From Desulfosporosinus youngiae DSM 17734 (GTDB taxonomy: Bacteria; Bacillota; Desulfitobacteriia; Desulfitobacteriales; Desulfitobacteriaceae): a stretch of 64,000 nt of DNA. How positions within the stretch are numbered: position 1 is the stretch's first letter; each line of letters opens with the position of its first letter. This document shows positions 35,826 to 45,343 of the stretch, piece after piece. The position numbers and the translations under genes were made by a program. Where the stretch lies: contig NZ_CM001441.1 of NCBI RefSeq assembly GCF_000244895.1, forward strand, positions 558,001 through 622,000. Reading direction: 5' to 3'. Under the pieces are notes generated by a model. The model saw only the letters and a list, made by a program, of their open reading frames with translations. It searched no databases and was not told the DNA's origin.

Positions 35826-35867
35826 GAAAGCTATGGAAAGGTACCTAAGACCTTCTCATAGCTTTTC
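35826..35867 (+). terminator. terminator of the chemoreceptor gene
   Basis: GAAAGCTATG and CATAGCTTTTC pair around a partly structured loop (AGGTACCTAAGACCT), followed by ATTTAATTT. The T-tract is moderate. Confidence 0.6.
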
Positions 35868-35986
35868 ATTTAATTTAGAAGCCTCACGTCTGAAGTTGGC
35901 GGAGTTTCCTTCGCTTAGCGAAGAATGTTATAATTAGATGTATACGTTTATCAAGTTATACAATCGGTTTTAGGGAGGATTAATCA

Positions 35987-38155
35987 TTGGATTTCAATGA
36001 GGTTATTGCCAGGGAACTTGGTCTTAAGTTAAACCAGGTTAAAGAGGCTGTTAATTTGCTGGATGGGGGAAACACGATTCCTTTTATTGCCCGCTATCGT
36101 AAAGAAGTAACCGGGGAACTCGATGAAAATGTATTACGTGATATTGTAGAACGTTTGGATTACCTGCGGCGTTTAGAACAGCGGAAAACCGAGGTCCTGC
36201 GCCTAATAGACGAACAAGGAAAGCTTACGGAAGAACTGTCATCTCAAATCGCGGCAGCTGCGGTGCTTCAAGACGTCGAAGATCTCTACAGGCCTTATAA
36301 GCAAAAACGTCGTACGCGGGCAACGATTGCCAAGGAGAAGGGGCTTGAACCTTTAGCGGACTGGTTATTGGTTCAATATACCAGAGGAGACCCTCAAGCA
36401 GAGGCAGAAAAGTACTTAAATGCAGAGTTTGAGGTGAATTCAACAGAGGAAGCGTTAGCTGGGGCGATGGATATTATAGCGGAAACCATAGCGGATGATG
36501 CAGCCCTCCGTAAACGGATTAGGGAACAAACCATAAGAACTGCAGATGTTGTAGCGGTCGCCGCAGCTAAGAAGGCCACAGAACGATCCCCCTTTGAGAT
36601 GTACTATGATTACCGTGAACCTGTACGAAAGATCCCGCCTCACAGGGTACTGGCCCTGAATCGCGGGGAGAAGGAAGAATTTTTATCTGTAAAGATTGAT
36701 GTACCGCTGGAAAATTTGCAGAGAATCATTGAAATGCGCTATGTCAAAGCGGGACCGTGTGCTCCGCTGGTACAAAAAGCAGCACATGATGGGTATAAGC
36801 GATTGATTGAGCCTTCCATAGAACGGGAAGTACGGGCAGAACTTTCAGCTCAAGCGGAAGAACAAGCCATTAAAGTCTTTGCAGCTAATCTTCGTCAACT
36901 TTTATTACAGCCTCCAGTTCGTGGGAAAATGGTTCTGGGGCTTGATCCGGGATTCCGAACAGGATGTAAGTGGGCGATTGTAGATGAGACAGGAAAGCTG
37001 CATCAAGTAGGTGTAATCTATCCGCATACCGGAAAGGGCAAACGAGAAGAAGCTAAAGCAATTTTACGGAAAGCGATCCGGGAGTATGATGTCAATATTA
37101 TTGCGATTGGCAATGGTACGGCCTCCAGGGAAACAGAGGAGGTCGTAGCGGAACTGATTCAGGAAGATGGAATTCCCGTCGAATTTACCCTGGTAAGTGA
37201 GGCAGGGGCTTCCGTGTATTCGGCTTCGAAGTTAGCAGGCGAGGAATTCCCGGATTTTGATCTTTCCTTGCGGAGCGCAGTATCTATCGCCAGAAGGCTG
37301 CAAGATCCCTTGGCAGAACTGGTAAAGATTGAACCAAAAGCGGTTGGGGTAGGACAATATCAGCATGATGTGCAGCCTAAACGGTTGGAAGAATCCCTGC
37401 ATGGAGTAGTAGAGTCTTGTGTTAATGTGGTAGGAGTTGATCTAAATACCGCTTCTGCCTCTCTGCTTCAATACGTGGCAGGTTTGAAGCCGGCGGTAGC
37501 TAAGAATATCGTTGCTTGGCGGGATGAACATGGGAAATTTAGTAATCGTGACCAGCTTAAGAAAATACCCCGTCTCGGTGCCCAAACCTATGTACAGTGT
37601 GCCGGGTTTATCCGTTTGCCTGATGGGGCTAATCCCCTGGAAAATACGCCCGTTCACCCGGAATCTTATCAGCTTGCTGAAAACATCTTGAAAGGGATTG
37701 GGCATACCACCGGGGATTTGCGGGACCGCATCACCGAAATCCGCAATAAACTGGTCGTGCTGGATCCTAAAGAGCTTGCGGACGAGTTTGGCGCAGGCGT
37801 TCCGACAGTCCGCGATATCTTAGATGCTTTGCAAAGACCAGGCCGGGATCCCCGGGAAGATTTGCCGCGGCCATTACTCCGCAGAGATGTCACTCATTTG
37901 GAGGATCTTAGCGAAGGAATGATCCTGGAAGGTACTGTGCGTAATGTTGTGGATTTTGGAGCCTTTGTAGATATCGGGGTTAAACATGATGGTCTGGTTC
38001 ATATTTCTCAGTTAAGCGATAAATTCATCAAACATCCCATGGAAGCGGTGGCTGTGGGGGATATTGTCAAAATACGAGTGATTGGAATTGATAAAGCGAG
38101 AGAGCGGGTCAGTCTATCTATGCGGGATCTTACGCCGAACGCTTCCGCTGTATAA
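35987..38155 (+). CDS. tex: Tex family S1 RNA-binding transcription accessory protein
   Basis: 722 residues with the full Tex layout. The N-terminal helical domain (~1-190) includes TIPFIARYRKEVTGELDE, the YqgF/RNase H-like domain (~320-440) starts MVLGLDPGFRTGCKWAIVD, helix-hairpin-helix repeats (~490-560) follow, and a C-terminal S1 domain (~645-715) reads EGTVRNVVDFGAFVDIGVKH. Family members bind nucleic acids and associate with RNA polymerase. The TTG start follows TAGGGAGGA by 7 nt. Length equals that of well-known Tex proteins. Monocistronic. Confidence 0.95.
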   Translation: MDFNEVIARELGLKLNQVKEAVNLLDGGNTIPFIARYRKEVTGELDENVLRDIVERLDYLRRLEQRKTEVLRLIDEQGKLTEELSSQIAAAAVLQDVEDLYRPYKQKRRTRATIAKEKGLEPLADWLLVQYTRGDPQAEAEKYLNAEFEVNSTEEALAGAMDIIAETIADDAALRKRIREQTIRTADVVAVAAAKKATERSPFEMYYDYREPVRKIPPHRVLALNRGEKEEFLSVKIDVPLENLQRIIEMRYVKAGPCAPLVQKAAHDGYKRLIEPSIEREVRAELSAQAEEQAIKVFAANLRQLLLQPPVRGKMVLGLDPGFRTGCKWAIVDETGKLHQVGVIYPHTGKGKREEAKAILRKAIREYDVNIIAIGNGTASRETEEVVAELIQEDGIPVEFTLVSEAGASVYSASKLAGEEFPDFDLSLRSAVSIARRLQDPLAELVKIEPKAVGVGQYQHDVQPKRLEESLHGVVESCVNVVGVDLNTASASLLQYVAGLKPAVAKNIVAWRDEHGKFSNRDQLKKIPRLGAQTYVQCAGFIRLPDGANPLENTPVHPESYQLAENILKGIGHTTGDLRDRITEIRNKLVVLDPKELADEFGAGVPTVRDILDALQRPGRDPREDLPRPLLRRDVTHLEDLSEGMILEGTVRNVVDFGAFVDIGVKHDGLVHISQLSDKFIKHPMEAVAVGDIVKIRVIGIDKARERVSLSMRDLTPNASAV

Positions 38156-38267
38156 TATAAGATCTTGACATTAGAGCTTTAGGCTAAAAGAGTATTTAGA
38201 TGTAAAATTGACAGTTTATAACCTTGAGTTAGATACTATTTTTAGTTCGCTTAATATAGGTACAAAG

Positions 38268-38311
38268 AAAACAGTCTAAAGAAGGGCATGCCTCTTTTTT
38301 AGACTGTTTTC
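38268..38311. terminator. terminator after tex
   Basis: AAAACAGTCTAAAGAAGGG and its near-complement form a ~17-bp stem with an ATGC-type tiny loop and T-rich right arm. It is likely active on the tex transcript, with a second hairpin (38347-38378) for the opposing gene. Confidence 0.75.
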
Positions 38312-38346
38312 TCTTTCGCTTTATAGTAAAAAACTATCTAAAGAAA

Positions 38347-38378
38347 TAGCTGACCTAATTTAATCATTAGGTCAGCTA
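38347..38378 (-). terminator. terminator of the lactate permease gene
   Basis: TAGCTGACCTAAT and ATTAGGTCAGCTA form a perfect 13-bp stem with a 6-nt loop, right after the lldP stop on the minus strand. On that strand it is followed by TTTCTTTAG. Confidence 0.75.
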
Positions 38379-38387
38379 AGAAAAGGA

Positions 38388-40121
38388 TTATTTCATAGTA
38401 GGAATCATCCAGGGGAAGACATAAGCTTGCAGCCAGACGAGGATACCCATCAGCATGGCCAGCACAACGCTGTGCCAGAAGACCTTACGGAAGATAACTC
38501 CGATATTTCTGACCCCTTCGTCGGCATCTGCATAACACGCGGCTGTCGCAACTGTAATACTCTGAGCGTCAATCATTTTACCCATAACCCCACCGGTACT
38601 GTTGGCAGTAACCATTAAGAGCGGGTCTAGATTCAGCTGTTGAGCGGTTACTAACTGAAGGTTACCAAACAGTGAGTTTGAAGCGGTGTCACTACCTGTC
38701 AGGAATACACCCAACCATCCAATCATAACTGCAAAGAAGGGATAGAGTGCACCGGTTTTAGCGAAGGCTAATGCCATGACAACGTCAGTTCCAGCATATT
38801 TTGTCATGTAGCTTAAACCGATAACTAAAGAGATAACGGAAAGAGGAATTTTCAGACGAACGATTGTAGTAACGAGAATTTCTTTCCACTGGGCAGCAGT
38901 AACTCTGAGGAACAGAATACCGGTGATGAACGCAGCAATAAGGATCCCGGTTCCTGCCATAGTAAGAAGATTGAAGCTGAATATAGCTGCTTCTCCTGTT
39001 TTTGCAACAGCTTCAGCCGTTACAGGTGCTGTTTTGAAAACTAAACCATGGAGGAAGGGAACTTGGAAACTCGGATTAAAGAGAGAATTCAACCAGGCCT
39101 TGATGCTTGGAACTCCCCATAGTCCAACAAAGATTGCCAAGAAGACCCAAGGCATCCATGCTTGTAAGAGAACCGGAAGAGGATGTTTGGGAATAGCTTT
39201 TGGTTTCCCGGGATCTCTTCCTTCTAATTTAGCATAAACCATTTCGTTCGTAATGATATTTTTAGGTTTCCATAGTTTCAAGAAGATTGCGGTGATAACA
39301 ATACTCATGATACCTGATCCGATATCGACGAGCATCGTCATTTGAGCTTCAGCCATTAAGAACTGGGTAACAGCGAAGGAGGCACCTGTAACAAGGATTG
39401 CCGGCCATACTTCAAAGATTTCCTTCAATTTCCCTTTTTCCATTACGGTCATAGTAGCGACCAACCAAAAGGGGATGAGGATCGAGAAGAATGGCAATTG
39501 TCTGCCAGCCATCATAGTGATCATGCCATCTGGAATACCAGTGACTTTGGCAAGGGTCAGAACCGGAGTTCCGATTGCTCCCCAGGCAACAGGTGCTGTA
39601 TTAGCGATCAAGCAAACGACAGCAGCGGTTAAGGGACGGAAACCCAGACCGACCATGATTGCACCGGCCACGGCGACAGGAGTACCAAAACCTGATGCCC
39701 CTTCGATAAAGGCTCCAAAGCTGAAGGAAACGAGCAGGGCTTGCAAGCGTCGATCCGCGGTGATTCCGGCGATCGAGTCTTTAACAATTTCGAACCTACC
39801 GGTAACAACTGTCATCGTGTAAAGGAAAATTGCACCGAAGACAATCCAGCCGATTGGGAATAAACCGCTTATGACACCATATCCAAAGGCTGCCGCAGCC
39901 GAAGATGCGGGCATCCCCATAACAAAGATACAAATTACAAAGGTCACGGCGACTGCAATAGCTGCAGCATACGGAGCATAAATACCTAAGATTTTCTCGC
40001 CATTTTTGGCTTTATGAGGGTGAAGTGCTAAGAAATAAAGCAGGGTTAAAATAGGTACCGATGCAAGGAAGACGGAAAACCAAAAGTTGCCTGTTGGATT
40101 ATAATTTTGCAAGTACGTCAA
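38388..40121 (-). CDS. lldP: L-lactate permease (LctP/LldP family)
   Basis: 577 residues with about 13 membrane segments. Family features include GFGAFIEGASGFGTPVAVAG (~135-153), NTAPVAWGAIGTPVLTLAKV, and GVFLTGSDTASNSLFGNLQL near the C-terminus. It imports lactate (and glycolate in some species) with protons. The TTG start follows AAGGAGG by 9 nt. It is a solitary gene; the lactate dehydrogenase genes are not within the window. Three TGTTTCA heptamers at exact 17-bp spacing lie ~175 bp upstream (40297-40342) and could bind a regulator. Confidence 0.95.
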   Translation of the reverse strand: MTYLQNYNPTGNFWFSVFLASVPILTLLYFLALHPHKAKNGEKILGIYAPYAAAIAVAVTFVICIFVMGMPASSAAAAFGYGVISGLFPIGWIVFGAIFLYTMTVVTGRFEIVKDSIAGITADRRLQALLVSFSFGAFIEGASGFGTPVAVAGAIMVGLGFRPLTAAVVCLIANTAPVAWGAIGTPVLTLAKVTGIPDGMITMMAGRQLPFFSILIPFWLVATMTVMEKGKLKEIFEVWPAILVTGASFAVTQFLMAEAQMTMLVDIGSGIMSIVITAIFLKLWKPKNIITNEMVYAKLEGRDPGKPKAIPKHPLPVLLQAWMPWVFLAIFVGLWGVPSIKAWLNSLFNPSFQVPFLHGLVFKTAPVTAEAVAKTGEAAIFSFNLLTMAGTGILIAAFITGILFLRVTAAQWKEILVTTIVRLKIPLSVISLVIGLSYMTKYAGTDVVMALAFAKTGALYPFFAVMIGWLGVFLTGSDTASNSLFGNLQLVTAQQLNLDPLLMVTANSTGGVMGKMIDAQSITVATAACYADADEGVRNIGVIFRKVFWHSVVLAMLMGILVWLQAYVFPWMIPTMK

Positions 40122-40296
40122 ATTAATAGGCCTCCTTCCAAGATTAGGGCTTTAAAAAAATAATAAGACCATGAGCTAAACCATTTATAACTTCCGGGCA
40201 TCCCCCCCTTTACGTCCTCAGATTTCCTTGGAAAGATTTAAACAAAGACAGATTGTAACTTGTTAAGAATACTTACTGTCTGTTTAAGCTGGGCAT

Positions 40297-40342
40297 TGTT
40301 TCATTATTTTCATTGTTTCAGTAACCATGTTGTTTCATTATT
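40297..40342. promoter_or_regulatory. three TGTTTCA heptamers at 17-bp intervals upstream of lldP
   Basis: TGTTTCA begins at 40297, 40314 and 40331, exactly 17 bp apart, and the first and third share TGTTTCATTATT. Read on the lldP strand they are TGAAACA repeats ~175-220 bp upstream of the start. Phased direct repeats suggest a multimeric regulator site. The remainder of the 40122-40615 gap is AT-rich and shows nothing else I can support. Confidence 0.45.
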
Positions 40343-40615
40343 GATTGCCCCATTAAAGTTTTCACAACTAAGATTACTGTTATAGTCAGCTAATAAACCG
40401 AACAACGGGTGGCGTTGGATTCATATTAATGCATATTTTAAAATAATTCAATATATTACATAAAAAAAATACATTTCACAAGATTTAGTTCACGTTTGGT
40501 GAACAATTACACTTGAATTGGCAATATAATTAAAGAATTCAGTTAATATGTTTCACAAAACCCATTAGCAATTTTCCCCGATATGCAATAATATACAGGC
40601 TGCCTATAACTGGAT

Positions 40616-40653
40616 TTTTCAACCTCGTACTGAGATAATGACATGTGTTATAA
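40616..40653. repeat. left 38-bp direct repeat flanking the IS element
   Basis: Identical to 42682-42719. The copy reads TTTTCAACCTCGTACTGAGA and continues to ATGTGTTATAA. Its last two bases overlap the IS terminal repeat, so the true duplication is 36-38 bp. This is far longer than most IS target duplications, but IS1634/IS1549 elements are known for long, variable ones. Confidence 0.9.
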
Positions 40654-42683
40654 CCCGACTTTTACAGTTAACATAGTAAATTAGTAAGGAACAACTAAAA
40701 AAGTTCCCCATTGACGCAGATTTCCGCGTTTTTTTGCAGACATAATTGATGTTATGCTAACGATGTGCTACTATATGTGTAGGGTGATTGTAACATGGTC
40801 AAAATAGACAAAAGAACGACGGCGGATGGAACACCTCGGACACAGGTGCGAGTGGTCGAGGGGTATCGTCCCGGCCCAGGAATGCCAACCAAACAACGAA
40901 CGATCCGAGACTTCGGTTACCTTGAAGACCAAAGTGACCCCGAAGTTTTCATGGCCAAAGTCAAGGAATTTAACGCCAATTACAGAGCAGAAAACGTTCC
41001 GCTTCGAATAGAGGCACCTGGAACTGCAAGGATGTACTGCGAGGAAAACCGACGGCAGAACTACGGATATAAATTTCTGGAGGCCGTCTATGATCTGCTT
41101 GAAATCAAGTCATTTATCAAGGGCTATGAGGCATCCCACAAGTTCCGAGGGGAGTATTCGCCCAGCGACATTTTTAAATTTCTGGTGTTGTTAAGAATTC
41201 TCCGCCCGGATTCCAAGCGCGCCTCCTGCCAGATGAAGAACGGTTTCTATGGAATGCGTACGGACTTCACGCTGCCGGATGTCTACCGATCGCTTGACTA
41301 TTTCGAAGAGTTCGGGGTAGAGTTGCAGCGACATTTGAATAAGCGTGTCAAGGAAACCATTGGTCGTGACCTTTCCTACGCATTCTATGACGTGACCAAC
41401 TATTTCTTCGAAATAGACTGTCCCGATGGCGAGGACGACCTGCGGAAAAGGGGTGTATCGAAAGAGCACCGCACCGACCCGATTGTCGCGATGGGTCTTT
41501 TCATGGATTCGAACGGACTTCCGGTCAGCATGTCGATTTTCCCTGGCAACACAAGCGATTCCCTCACGCTTCAGCCGACCATGAAGGACGTCAAGGAATC
41601 CTACGGGCTTGGCAGGCTGGTTGTGGTCGCCGACAAAGGGCTCAATTCGTCGAAGAATATTGACGTGATCCTAAACCAGGGCGACGGTTTCGTTTTCTCA
41701 CAGATACTAAAAGGGAAAAAGGGACAGCGCTACAATGAAAAACTGTTTGATAAAAACGGGTGGACGTCGAACGAGAGCGGTACCTACCGATATAAGCTGT
41801 TCACGGAAGACTATGAGGGAAAAGACAAGGACGGAAAAAAAGAACGCCGGACGAGGAACGTGCTTCTGTATTGGCGCAAGGCCGAAGCTGACAGGGCGAG
41901 GCGCAAGCGGGAGGAAAAGCTTGAAAAGGCCGCGCGCTCCGTCAAGAACAATGCCTATGGCATTAAAAAGGGCGTCGACGAATATACCAAAGAAACCCTC
42001 GTTGACAAGAAGACCGGTGAGGTTCTGGAAACTACGAAAAAGCTGCGCAGCGTGGATTTGGAAAAGGCGGAGAACGATGCGAGATATGACGGCTATTTTT
42101 GTATCATTACCAGCGAACTTGACTATGATGAGCGAAAAATGCGTCAGGTGTATGGCGGTCTTTGGCGGATAGAGCAGTCGTTTAGGATGATGAAAACGGA
42201 TTTTGATGCCAGACCTGTGTTCGTCCGTAAGAATGAGCATATCCGTGCCCATTTCCTGATCTGTTTCGTCGCACTCCTCGTCCTCCGAATCATTCAGCAC
42301 CGTATGGGAGAAAAGGCATTGTCAGCCGAGCGCATAGCAAGAGCGCTGGATGCCGCAACATGTCGGGTTTTGAAGGGCGGCATCATTCACCTTGACGATG
42401 TCGGCGGTGCGATCGCGTTTCAAACGATCCGTAACAAGAAAGGCAACCTTGTGGATGCGCTGGCCTTTTCAGACGAAGATGAAATCGCGCTAGATTACAA
42501 GTTAATTCAGGATACCTATGGTACAGATTGCTACAACATCTATTTTCGGCAAGAGGCGTTTAATAAGTTTTTGAAAACTATTGCCTTAGCATAACAAAAT
42601 TTAGATACACTCATATCAAGAAAAAGCCCACAGTTTCAACAACTACGGGCTTTTTGCATTCTTCAAACTGTAAAAGTCGGGTT
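40652..42683 (+). mobile_element. complete IS1634-family insertion sequence (~2.03 kb)
   Basis: The ends are perfect 18-bp inverted repeats: AACCCGACTTTTACAGTT (40652-40669) and its complement (42666-42683). They enclose one transposase gene and, at about 42624-42655, a terminator-like stem (AAGCCC/GGGCTTTTT). 38-bp direct repeats flank the element. The interior is visibly more GC-rich than its neighbours. Intact ends and ORF suggest recent insertion and possible activity. Confidence 0.93.
40795..42594 (+). CDS. IS1634-family DDE transposase
   Basis: 599 residues, intact. The N-terminal domain (MVKIDKRTTADGTPRTQVRV) and the IS4-superfamily catalytic core are visible: YDVTNYFFE (first Asp, ~199), VVVADKGLNS (second Asp, ~273) and the Y-(2)-R-(3)-E-(6)-K-like block YGGLWRIEQSFRMMKTDFDA (~450-470). 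An insertion of basic, Lys-rich sequence (~355-430) separates the second Asp and the Glu region, as is usual for IS1634. Start ATG at 40795; no strong ribosome site is visible. It mobilises the surrounding IS by cut-and-paste. Confidence 0.94.
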   Translation: MVKIDKRTTADGTPRTQVRVVEGYRPGPGMPTKQRTIRDFGYLEDQSDPEVFMAKVKEFNANYRAENVPLRIEAPGTARMYCEENRRQNYGYKFLEAVYDLLEIKSFIKGYEASHKFRGEYSPSDIFKFLVLLRILRPDSKRASCQMKNGFYGMRTDFTLPDVYRSLDYFEEFGVELQRHLNKRVKETIGRDLSYAFYDVTNYFFEIDCPDGEDDLRKRGVSKEHRTDPIVAMGLFMDSNGLPVSMSIFPGNTSDSLTLQPTMKDVKESYGLGRLVVVADKGLNSSKNIDVILNQGDGFVFSQILKGKKGQRYNEKLFDKNGWTSNESGTYRYKLFTEDYEGKDKDGKKERRTRNVLLYWRKAEADRARRKREEKLEKAARSVKNNAYGIKKGVDEYTKETLVDKKTGEVLETTKKLRSVDLEKAENDARYDGYFCIITSELDYDERKMRQVYGGLWRIEQSFRMMKTDFDARPVFVRKNEHIRAHFLICFVALLVLRIIQHRMGEKALSAERIARALDAATCRVLKGGIIHLDDVGGAIAFQTIRNKKGNLVDALAFSDEDEIALDYKLIQDTYGTDCYNIYFRQEAFNKFLKTIALA

Positions 42684-42719
42684 TTCAACCTCGTACTGAG
42701 ATAATGACATGTGTTATAA
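42682..42719. repeat. right 38-bp direct repeat flanking the IS element
   Basis: This is the second copy of the repeat at 40616-40653. It ends in TGTTATAAT (42712-42720), an extended -10 hexamer that probably serves the amidohydrolase gene starting at 42806. In the left copy the equivalent sequence continues as TATAACCC because the IS begins there. Confidence 0.9.
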
Positions 42720-42805
42720 TAATCCAATGGCGATCATGATGATCGATTGGTTGTAGAAAAGTTCAGGTTGGGGAGAAATCTAATTCTATTAATGGAGGCA
42801 GGACT

Positions 42806-44005
42806 GTGAGCAAAGGAATGAAAAAGCTTGTGATAAAGAACGGTCAGATTAAAACGATGGCCGGACGTGAATTCTTGGGAAATATTATGATAGAGGGGAC
42901 TAAAATAACCGCACTCTTTGAAACACTGGATGACCTGCCGGCAGATGCTGAGGTGATCGATGCCCTTGGGTGTCTTGTACTGCCGGGATTTATTGATGCC
43001 CATTGTCATGTCGGAATTGGAGAAGAGATCTATCGCTGGGAAGGAGAAGACTTTAACGAAATGACGGATCCTGTTACGCCGGATATGCGGGCAATTGATG
43101 GAATTAACCCGGAAGACGAAGGATTCCGTGATGCCCGTCTGGGTGGGGTGACTGCTGTGTTCACTGTTCCAGGGAGTGCCAATGTAATTGGAGGAACTGG
43201 AGTCGTGATGAAGACCGCCGGAAAGATCGTGGATAAAATGATTGTACGCGATCCGGCCGGTGTGAAAGTAGCGTTCGGGGAAAATCCCAAGATGGTTTAC
43301 GGTGAACAAAAGAAAATGCCTATGACTCGGATGGGAACTGCCGCACTTCTTCGTCAAACCTTAGTGGATGCTCAGACGTATAAAGATAAATTAGAACAGG
43401 GTAAAACTGATCCCGATAAACTCCCGGAGCGGGATTTAGGGTTAGAAGTCCTTGTAAGAGTAATCAATCGTGAAATTCCTCTTAGGGCTCATGCGCATCG
43501 TGCAGATGATATTATGACCGCAATTCGTATTGCCCGGGAATTTGATGTGGATTTAGTTATTGAACATTGTACCGAAGGACATAAAATCGCAGAGGAACTC
43601 GCAGAGCTGGGATATCCAGCTGTGGTAGGGCCATTGTTGACAAACCGGGCTAAGGTGGAGCTTAAAGATAAATCCTTTAAAACTCCTGGTGTTTTAGCCA
43701 ATGCAGGAGTAAAAGTGGCGATCATGACCGACCATTCAGTTACTCCAATTGAACAACTTCCGCTTTGTGCGGCCTTAGCCTGCAAAGCCGGGATGGACAA
43801 AGAGGATGCTTTACGGGCCATCACCATCAATTCCGCAGAAATTTTAGGTGTGTCTGATCGTATAGGGTCACTAGAAGTCGGAAAAGATGCAGATATTGTC
43901 ATTTGGTCGGAAGATCCATTGACAATTACGGCTAGGCCGCTCTACGTGATCATTGATGGAAGGATTGTAAAACCTGAATCCAGAGAAGGCGGAATTTACG
44001 AATGA
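42806..44005 (+). CDS. amidohydrolase (imidazolonepropionase/dihydroorotase-like)
   Basis: 399 residues, TIM-barrel metal hydrolase. Motifs: LPGFIDAHCHVGIG (first HxH, ~70), RAHAHRADD and VIEHCTEGHKI (later metal His), TDHSVTPIEQL (catalytic Asp region), and SLEVGKDADIVIWSEDPLT at the C-terminus. This group of ~400-residue amidohydrolases is common in Clostridia and annotated generically. Substrate is unknown. GTG follows GGAGG by 7 nt. An IS1634 element is inserted ~85 bp upstream, in or near its promoter region. The gene reads into the tsa cluster. Confidence 0.85.
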   Translation: MSKGMKKLVIKNGQIKTMAGREFLGNIMIEGTKITALFETLDDLPADAEVIDALGCLVLPGFIDAHCHVGIGEEIYRWEGEDFNEMTDPVTPDMRAIDGINPEDEGFRDARLGGVTAVFTVPGSANVIGGTGVVMKTAGKIVDKMIVRDPAGVKVAFGENPKMVYGEQKKMPMTRMGTAALLRQTLVDAQTYKDKLEQGKTDPDKLPERDLGLEVLVRVINREIPLRAHAHRADDIMTAIRIAREFDVDLVIEHCTEGHKIAEELAELGYPAVVGPLLTNRAKVELKDKSFKTPGVLANAGVKVAIMTDHSVTPIEQLPLCAALACKAGMDKEDALRAITINSAEILGVSDRIGSLEVGKDADIVIWSEDPLTITARPLYVIIDGRIVKPESREGGIYE

Positions 44006-44045
44006 TTGGAGGGCCTTTTCCCGCCATCCTTAGGAGGAACAAAGA

Positions 44046-44516
44046 ATGGACTATGAAGTTACAAGTTTAACGGTCGAACAAACCCGAGAACTGGGGAAAC
44101 GGTTGGGTGAGTGTTTACGTGGCGGAGATGTCGTCGCCCTGATAGGGGATTTAGGTGCCGGGAAAACAGCCTTTGCTCAAGGGATTGGTGAGGGATTAGG
44201 TGTCGCTGGCCCTATGACCAGTCCTACCTTCACATTGATCCATGAGTATAAAGGTTATGCTGATGAGTCTCAAATCCGTTTAATTCATATGGATCTTTAT
44301 AGATTACGACATCCGGAAGAAGCGGAAATCATTGGGATCGAAGATGCTTTTGTGGATGATGCGGTTTGTTTAATTGAATGGCCGGAAATTGCAAAGGATT
44401 ATCTGCCGGATGATCGTTTAAGTGTTGAGATTCAAGGAAGTGGAGACATGCCCCGTGAGATTATCTTTAGGGCGTTAGATTCAAGTTGGAAGCAACGATT
44501 AACCTTTCTATCCTAA
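44046..44516 (+). CDS. tsaE: tRNA threonylcarbamoyladenosine biosynthesis ATPase TsaE
   Basis: 156 residues. P-loop GDLGAGKTAFAQGIGEGLG (~38-56), switch TSPTFTLIHEY, DLYRL and the terminal CLIEWPE motif are typical. It supports TsaB/TsaD in making t6A37 in ANN-decoding tRNAs. TTAGGAGG precedes ATG. It heads tsaE-tsaB-rimI-tsaD, with a short GTGTCA-type palindrome between it and tsaB. Confidence 0.95.
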   Translation: MDYEVTSLTVEQTRELGKRLGECLRGGDVVALIGDLGAGKTAFAQGIGEGLGVAGPMTSPTFTLIHEYKGYADESQIRLIHMDLYRLRHPEEAEIIGIEDAFVDDAVCLIEWPEIAKDYLPDDRLSVEIQGSGDMPREIIFRALDSSWKQRLTFLS

Positions 44517-44548
44517 ATCAATTTGCTTAAAAATGATATTGAGACTTC

Positions 44549-44581
44549 GGCGTGTCAAAAGGATCGTTCCCGTGACACGCC
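44549..44581. repeat. GTGTCA palindrome between tsaE and tsaB
   Basis: GGCGTGTCA and TGACACGCC form a perfect 9-bp inverted repeat around AAAGGATCGTTCCCG. A third GTGACACG follows at 44583. Same general family as the repeat at 18506. Confidence 0.7.
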
Positions 44582-44617
44582 AGTGACACGTAAAAATGAG
44601 CAGACTCGGAGGATCTA

Positions 44618-45343
44618 ATGAAATACTTAACTATAGATACAACAACAAAAGTGACAGCCGTAGCCTTAGCGGAAGACGGAAAATTGATCGGCGAGGGCTT
44701 TTTACATACCACAAAGACGCATTCAGAGCGTATTATTCCAATGCTTGAGCAACTGATCACAGCGGCGGCTTGGACACTTCAGGAATTAGATATGATAGGC
44801 GTGGTGTGCGGACCGGGTTCATTCACTGGAATTCGGATCGGAATCGCGACAGCGCAGGGATTGGCACAGGTTTTGAATATTCCGCTTATTTCTGTAGTAT
44901 CATTAGATGCCTTGGCATGGGCGGGTAAGGAAAGAATGGAAGATGTTGTTCCTATTTTGGATGCACGTAAAAATGAATGGTACACGGCGCGTTATCACTG
45001 GATGCCGGGGATGGAGAAGCCCGAGTGTTTGACCATGCCGCAAGCTATGTCCACAGGTCAATGGTTGGAATATTTGTGGGGGTTAGACCGTTCCATTTGT
45101 TTTGTCGGAGATGCGGCAGTTAAAGCTAAGAAGCGTATAGAGGAAGTTCTGGGTGAAAGGGCAGTGATTTTACCAGAGTATATAAGTTTACCCCGTGGTG
45201 CTTATGCGGTAAGGGCAGTTTGGCAGAAATGGCAGGAAACAGGCCGGGGGGAACAGGTTGAACCCTACTACATTCGCTTTTCTGAGGCGGAAGTCAATTG
45301 GGCAAAGAAAGAGAAAGCGCGGAGGAGCAGCGGGAATGAATAA
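44618..45343 (+). CDS. tsaB: t6A biosynthesis pseudo-kinase-like protein TsaB
   Basis: 241 residues, ASKHA fold. It begins MKYLTIDTTTKVTAVALAED with THSERIIPMLEQL and CGPGSFTGIRIGIATAQGLA, hallmarks of TsaB (YeaZ). It scaffolds TsaD for t6A synthesis. SD CGGAGGATCTA precedes ATG. The last 8 bases overlap rimI. Confidence 0.95.
   Translation: MKYLTIDTTTKVTAVALAEDGKLIGEGFLHTTKTHSERIIPMLEQLITAAAWTLQELDMIGVVCGPGSFTGIRIGIATAQGLAQVLNIPLISVVSLDALAWAGKERMEDVVPILDARKNEWYTARYHWMPGMEKPECLTMPQAMSTGQWLEYLWGLDRSICFVGDAAVKAKKRIEEVLGERAVILPEYISLPRGAYAVRAVWQKWQETGRGEQVEPYYIRFSEAEVNWAKKEKARRSSGNE

Noticed and set aside
41707-42300. Long minus-strand open frame inside the transposase gene
   Set aside because: It is a shadow of the GC-rich transposase frame; no start signals and no recognisable domain.
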